A stretch of 64,000 nt of DNA from Skermanella rosea (lineage in GTDB: Bacteria > Pseudomonadota > Alphaproteobacteria > Azospirillales > Azospirillaceae): the NCBI RefSeq assembly GCF_016806835.2, contig NZ_CP086111.1, forward strand, positions 3,713,471-3,777,470, read 5' to 3'. Both the position numbers and the translations under genes were made by a program. Positions 60,360 through 64,000 of the stretch are shown here, piece by piece; within the stretch, counting starts at the first letter, position 1, and the number at the start of each line of letters is the position of its first letter. The notes beneath the pieces are model-generated. The model ran no database searches. It was not told where the DNA came from and saw nothing but the letters and a program-made list of their open reading frames with translations.

Positions 60360-61643
60360 ATGCTGTGGGTGTTTCTGGGGATCCTGTTCATCTGCATCGT
60401 GGTCGGCGTCCCCATCGCCTTCGCGCTCGGGCTGGCGGCGATCGTCATGATGTTCATCGCGGGCGTCAGCCCGGCGGTGATGGTCGAGCAGGCGATCAAC
60501 GGCGTGAACAGCTTTCCGCTGCTGGCGATCCCGTTCTTCATGCTGGTGGGCGAGATCATGAGCACCGGCGGCATCGCCCGCCGACTGGTCAATTTCGCCG
60601 AGGCGCTGGTCGGCTTCATCGCCGGCGGGCTCGGGCAGGTGACGGTGGCGGCCTCGATGTTCTTCGGCGGGATCAGCGGGTCTGCGGTGGCCGACACCTC
60701 CGCGATCGGCGGCATGCTGATCCCCAGCATGAAGGAGCAGGGCTACACGGCCGCCCACGCCACCGCGATCGTCACCTCGTCGTCGGTTATCGGCATCATC
60801 ATCCCGCCGTCGATCCCGATGATCCTCTACGGCATCGTGACGGAAACCTCGATCAGCCGGCTGTTCATCGCGGGACTGATCCCCGGCCTGGTGATCGGGC
60901 TGGCCCTGATGGTCACCACGTTCCTGACCGCGCGGACCAGCCATGCCGGCAAGACCACCCGGTTCTCCCTCGGCCGGCTCTGGCAGACCTTCAAGGAGGC
61001 TTCCCTCGGATTGATCCTGCCCGTCATCATCGTCGGCGGGATCCTCGGCGGCGTCTTCACCGCGACCGAGGCCGCGGTGGCGGCCCTGCTCTATTCGCTG
61101 GTGATCTCCCTTTTCGTCTACCGGGAGGTCAAGGTGCGCGACCTCTGGGGCATGCTGATCAACACCGGGCGCCTGACCGGCATGGTGCTCTTCCTGCTGG
61201 CGACCGCCACCGTCGTGGCCTGGTTCCTGACCACCTCGATGGTGCCGCAGACGCTGGTGCAGAGCATGACCGGCATCACCACGAACCCCTACTGGATCCT
61301 GCTGATGCTCAGCGCCCTGCTGCTGCTGGTTGGCGTGGTGATGGACCTGACCCCGGCCATGGTCATCCTGGCGCCGATCATGCTGCCGATCATCCAGGCG
61401 GGCGGCATCGACTCGGTCTATTTCGGCGTCCTGATGTCGTACCTGCTGGGCATCGGGCTGCTGACCCCGCCCGTGGGCACCGTCCTGTATGTCGGGTGCG
61501 GGATCGGCAAGGTCAGGATGGAGCAGCTGGTCCGAGCGCTGCTGCCGTTCTACGGAACGCTTCTCGTGGTGCTGGCCCTGCTGATCATGTTCCCCATGCT
61601 GATCCTGTGGCTGCCCTACGCGTCGGGTTTCGCGATCAAGTGA
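60360..61643 (+). CDS. dctM: TRAP transporter large membrane subunit (DctM)
   Basis: This 427-residue 12-helix carrier subunit has family lines VFLGILFICIVVGVPIAFALGLAAIV, FPLLAIPFFMLVGEIMSTGGIARRLVNFAEALVG, SMFFGGISGSAVADTSAIGGMLIP, SSSVIGIIIPPSIPMILYGI, GVFTATEAAVAALLYSLVIS and SYLLGIGLLTPPVGTVLYVG. It drives uptake with Na+ or H+ gradients. Followed 24 bp later by a convergent gene. Confidence 0.95.
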   Translation: MLWVFLGILFICIVVGVPIAFALGLAAIVMMFIAGVSPAVMVEQAINGVNSFPLLAIPFFMLVGEIMSTGGIARRLVNFAEALVGFIAGGLGQVTVAASMFFGGISGSAVADTSAIGGMLIPSMKEQGYTAAHATAIVTSSSVIGIIIPPSIPMILYGIVTETSISRLFIAGLIPGLVIGLALMVTTFLTARTSHAGKTTRFSLGRLWQTFKEASLGLILPVIIVGGILGGVFTATEAAVAALLYSLVISLFVYREVKVRDLWGMLINTGRLTGMVLFLLATATVVAWFLTTSMVPQTLVQSMTGITTNPYWILLMLSALLLLVGVVMDLTPAMVILAPIMLPIIQAGGIDSVYFGVLMSYLLGIGLLTPPVGTVLYVGCGIGKVRMEQLVRALLPFYGTLLVVLALLIMFPMLILWLPYASGFAIK

Positions 61644-61667
61644 CGGCCGGTGCCGGAACGCCGATCC

Positions 61668-62666
61668 CTACGGGCCGGCCAGCGTCATCAGGGCCGCCTT
61701 GCCGCCGCTGCCGTCCGCGGAGATCGCGAAGCCGCCGTGGGTGTGGGCGGGATCCAGGAGCGTCCGGCGATAGTCCGCCTGGTCCAGCCACTGCCCGACG
61801 AAGAACCGGACGTCCGCGTCCGTCGGCTCGGTCCCGCAGCCGCCGCACCGTCCCGCCACGCTGGAGAAGTTGCGCCAGCGGGTCCGGGCATCCGGCGTCA
61901 GGTGGCGGAACGGGGAGGCGTCGAGCGGCCGGCCGCCTCCCCCCTCGTCCAGGGCTTCGCGTCCGGCCTCGGCCAGAGCCGGAGCGCCGGAGAGCGGCTC
62001 GACGCCGCCCTCCCTCCGGGCGCGGTTGATCAGGTCGAGCGCCAGGGCCTGCCTTTCCTCCGGCCCGATCCGGCGCGCCGGCGCGTCGCCCTTTCCGCCT
62101 GCGGCTTCCCCGCCCGCGCGGCGCGGGGTACCGGCACCGGCGAAGTTCTGGACGGCGTAGAGGCCCTGCCCGGCATCGCCGGCGATGCCGAAGCCGAAGC
62201 GCTCCAGGCCGTCAGCCAGGATGTTGCGGCGGTGTTCCGGGCTGTTCATCCAGCCCCGCTGCAATTGCTCGACGGTCGATCGGTCGGGCGGCAGCGGACA
62301 GCCTTCGCACCGCGCGATGTTCTCCGCGACCACCCGGGAGGAACTGCCGCCGGCGGCGCGGTAGCGGTCCATGACGGTTTCCCCTTCCGGCGAGGTGTGG
62401 CTGTAGTAGCCCCGGCGAAGCATGTCCTCCGCGTGGTTCTGCGCGGACTCGTTCAGCGTGTCGTCGAGTGCGAGGGGCGGCAGGTCGTGCTCGCGGCGAT
62501 CCTGGTTGAGCAGGTCGAGGGCCGCGGTCCGGAGGGTGGCCAGGTCGCCCGTTTCCATGCCGGACGCGGCGCGGACGGCGATCAGGCATGCCAGCAATGC
62601 CGCGGCCGCGGTCGCCGCAAGCCGACGGGTCGCGGGCGGTCGCGGGGCTCTCGCGCACTTGGTCAT
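61668..62666 (-). CDS. Secreted protein with two CAP (SCP/PR-1) domains
   Basis: This 332-residue protein has a signal peptide (RRLAATAAAALLACLIAVRAASG). CAP domain one is clear: LDLLNQDRREHDLPPLALDDTLNESAQNHAEDMLRRGYYSHTSPEGETVMDRYRAAG, then VAENIARCEGCP...GWMNSPEHRRNILADGLERFGFGIA. The second half (LDLINRARREGGVEPLSGAPALAEAG...FRHLTPDARTRWRNFSSVAGRCGGCG...WLDQADYRRTLLDPAHTHGGFAI) keeps the fold marks but loses HTSP and NSPxHR, so it is a degenerate second CAP domain. ATG 62666 follows GAAGGAT. CAP proteins bind lipids or glycans or inhibit proteases; function here unknown. Confidence 0.85.
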   Translation of the reverse strand: MTKCARAPRPPATRRLAATAAAALLACLIAVRAASGMETGDLATLRTAALDLLNQDRREHDLPPLALDDTLNESAQNHAEDMLRRGYYSHTSPEGETVMDRYRAAGGSSSRVVAENIARCEGCPLPPDRSTVEQLQRGWMNSPEHRRNILADGLERFGFGIAGDAGQGLYAVQNFAGAGTPRRAGGEAAGGKGDAPARRIGPEERQALALDLINRARREGGVEPLSGAPALAEAGREALDEGGGGRPLDASPFRHLTPDARTRWRNFSSVAGRCGGCGTEPTDADVRFFVGQWLDQADYRRTLLDPAHTHGGFAISADGSGGKAALMTLAGP

Positions 62667-62770
62667 CCGGGGATCCTTCTCGATCGGGTCAAGCTTGAAC
62701 TGGCGGGAGGTGGACTGGCGGACAGCCGCCGCCCTATTCTCCCGGTCGGGTTCCAAGGGGTTGGGTAGAT

Positions 62771-64000
62771 TTGAAGCATCGACCGCCGGCCGGCGACAAT
62801 CGGAAAACCATCGCGGGAGGTCCGCACCCCGCCATCGACGCGGCCAAGCGGGTTCCCGTCCGTCTCCTGGTCCGCCTGCGCCGGCTGATGCGGCACGACC
62901 AGCTGCTCCTCGCTGTCCTGGCCGTGCTGGTCGGCGGGGTGGCCGCGGGCGGCGCCATCGTGTTCCGGACCGCCATATCGATCTTCCAAAGCCTCGCCTA
63001 CGGCACCGGGGGCCTCCAGATCCTGGACAGGCTGGAACAGCTGGCGTGGTGGCACATCCTGCTGGCGCCCTGCGCGGGCGGGCTGCTGCTGGGCCTGTTC
63101 CAGCACCGGTTCCTGCCGGGGGGACGGCCGATGGGGGTTCCCGACGTCATCGCGCAGGCCGGCAGGGCGAAGGGCCGCCTGCCCTTCCGGAGCGGACTGG
63201 CCGCCGCCCTGGCATCCGCCGGGGCGCTCGGGGTCGGAGCCTCCGTCGGGCGCGAGGGACCGGTGGTCCACCTGGGAGCCGTCCTCGCGTCCTGGTTCGG
63301 CGAAACGCTCCGCCTGTCGTCGGGGCTGAGGCGCACGCTGCTCGGCTGCGGCGTGGCGTCGGCCGTCGCGACCTCGTTCAACGCGCCGATCGCGGGCGTG
63401 TTCTTCGCCATCGAGGTCGTGGTCGGCCAGTACGGCGTGGCGGCCTTCGCCCCCGTGGTGCTGGCCTCGGTCACCGGGACCGCCATCGGCAGGGCCTGGT
63501 ACGGCGACTTCCCGGCCTTCATGCTGCCGGCGACCCCGGTCGGCACCCTGTGGGAGCTTCCCGTCTTCGCCCTGCTCGGCTTCGCGTCGGCCGCCATCGC
63601 CCTGGCCTTCATCCGGTCGATCTTCCTGGTGGGCGACCTGTTCGACGCCTGGTCTCCCAAGATCGGGCTGCCGCGCTGGGCCCGTCCCGCCGTGGGCGGG
63701 CTGGGCGTCGGGCTCCTGGCGCTGGAGTTCCCGGAGGTGCTGGGCGTCGGCTACGAGGTGACCGACCGGGCGCTCCAGGGCGCCCTGCCCTTCAGCCTGC
63801 TGGCGGCGCTGCTGCTGGCCAAGCTCGCGGCGACGGCGCTGTCGCTGGGCAGCGGCTTCTCCGGCGGGGTGTTCAGCCCGTCGCTGGCGGTGGGCGCGCT
63901 GGGCGGCGGCGCCTTCGGGCTGGTCGTCGCGGCGGTGTCGCCGGACCTGGCGTCCGGATCGGGAACCTATGCCACGGTCGGAATGGGCGCCGTGGCCGGC
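62771..64000 (+). CDS. ClC-family chloride channel/transporter (3' end outside window)
   Basis: The frame is open to the right edge, about 410 codons. ClC marks are GVGASVGREGPVVHLGAVLASW (GREGP selectivity loop with the gating Glu), SFNAPIAGVFFAIEVVVGQ, and GSGFSGGVFSPSLAVGALGGGAFG (GxFxP loop). GVPDVIAQAG replaces the GSGIP loop, as in many bacterial ClC relatives. The start is uncertain: TTG 62771 with AAGGGG upstream fits a cytosolic N-terminus, while ATG 62888 would cut just before the first helix. It diverges from the CAP gene. Confidence 0.9.
   Translation, partial: MKHRPPAGDNRKTIAGGPHPAIDAAKRVPVRLLVRLRRLMRHDQLLLAVLAVLVGGVAAGGAIVFRTAISIFQSLAYGTGGLQILDRLEQLAWWHILLAPCAGGLLLGLFQHRFLPGGRPMGVPDVIAQAGRAKGRLPFRSGLAAALASAGALGVGASVGREGPVVHLGAVLASWFGETLRLSSGLRRTLLGCGVASAVATSFNAPIAGVFFAIEVVVGQYGVAAFAPVVLASVTGTAIGRAWYGDFPAFMLPATPVGTLWELPVFALLGFASAAIALAFIRSIFLVGDLFDAWSPKIGLPRWARPAVGGLGVGLLALEFPEVLGVGYEVTDRALQGALPFSLLAALLLAKLAATALSLGSGFSGGVFSPSLAVGALGGGAFGLVVAAVSPDLASGSGTYATVGMGAVAG

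Overview
The window is high-GC DNA from an alphaproteobacterium. The gene styles (TRAP and dipeptide ABC transporters, abundant secreted PRC-barrel proteins, alternative complex III joined to a caa3-type oxidase, a class C-like group II intron sitting in hairpin repeats) fit an Azospirillaceae/Rhodospirillales organism such as Skermanella or Azospirillum. That placement is inference from gene content, not a phylogenetic result.

Layout. 1-5600 is an accessory region of decayed and mobile-type DNA. It holds a LysR fragment and a second partial copy of it, a decayed and a start-codon-less hicA (the latter with an intact hicB), a secreted-protein pseudogene with two in-frame amber codons, an IS5-type transposase remnant, a two-gene operon of a GIY-YIG-like and a possible PD-(D/E)XK-like protein, and a TumE-type toxin-antitoxin pair. 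6024-16243 holds a lipoprotein HtrA protease, then an IclR regulator and M20 peptidase divergent from a dipeptide-type ABC transporter that ends in a second M20 peptidase. 16291-26967 is mixed housekeeping and metabolism: a three-module flavin/[2Fe-2S] oxidoreductase, a GST divergent from a LysR regulator, a THUMP RNA methyltransferase, a lipoprotein, a uracil-DNA-glycosylase-like protein, dCTP deaminase and two transporters.

27233-39557 is one long respiratory operon: actABCDEF (quinol-oxidising alternative complex III), a small membrane protein, an SCO copper chaperone and all four subunits of a caa3-type oxidase. Subunit I carries the A2-type YSHP motif. Most genes overlap by 4 bp, so the two complexes are probably made together and may form a supercomplex from quinol to oxygen. 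39581-43932 runs leftward with an M42 peptidase, an alpha/beta hydrolase, a small secreted protein, an MscS channel and a DUF421 protein.

44333-58410 is an envelope-protein island: four secreted proteins with PRC-barrel-like domains, two of them with long PxVxV nine-residue repeats, several small secreted proteins or lipoproteins, a three-EF-hand protein, an AI-2E-family permease, a DegP protease, a fifth PRC protein and a two-TM protein. A group II intron (51112-52974) interrupts an intergenic hairpin repeat in the middle. An unoccupied relative of the same repeat near 23245 fixes the intron ends. The window closes with a TRAP transporter, a double CAP-domain protein and the first part of a ClC chloride channel.

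The features most worth following up are the PRC/PxVxV island, the accessory nuclease-like operon at 1761-3265, and the intron/repeat relationship.
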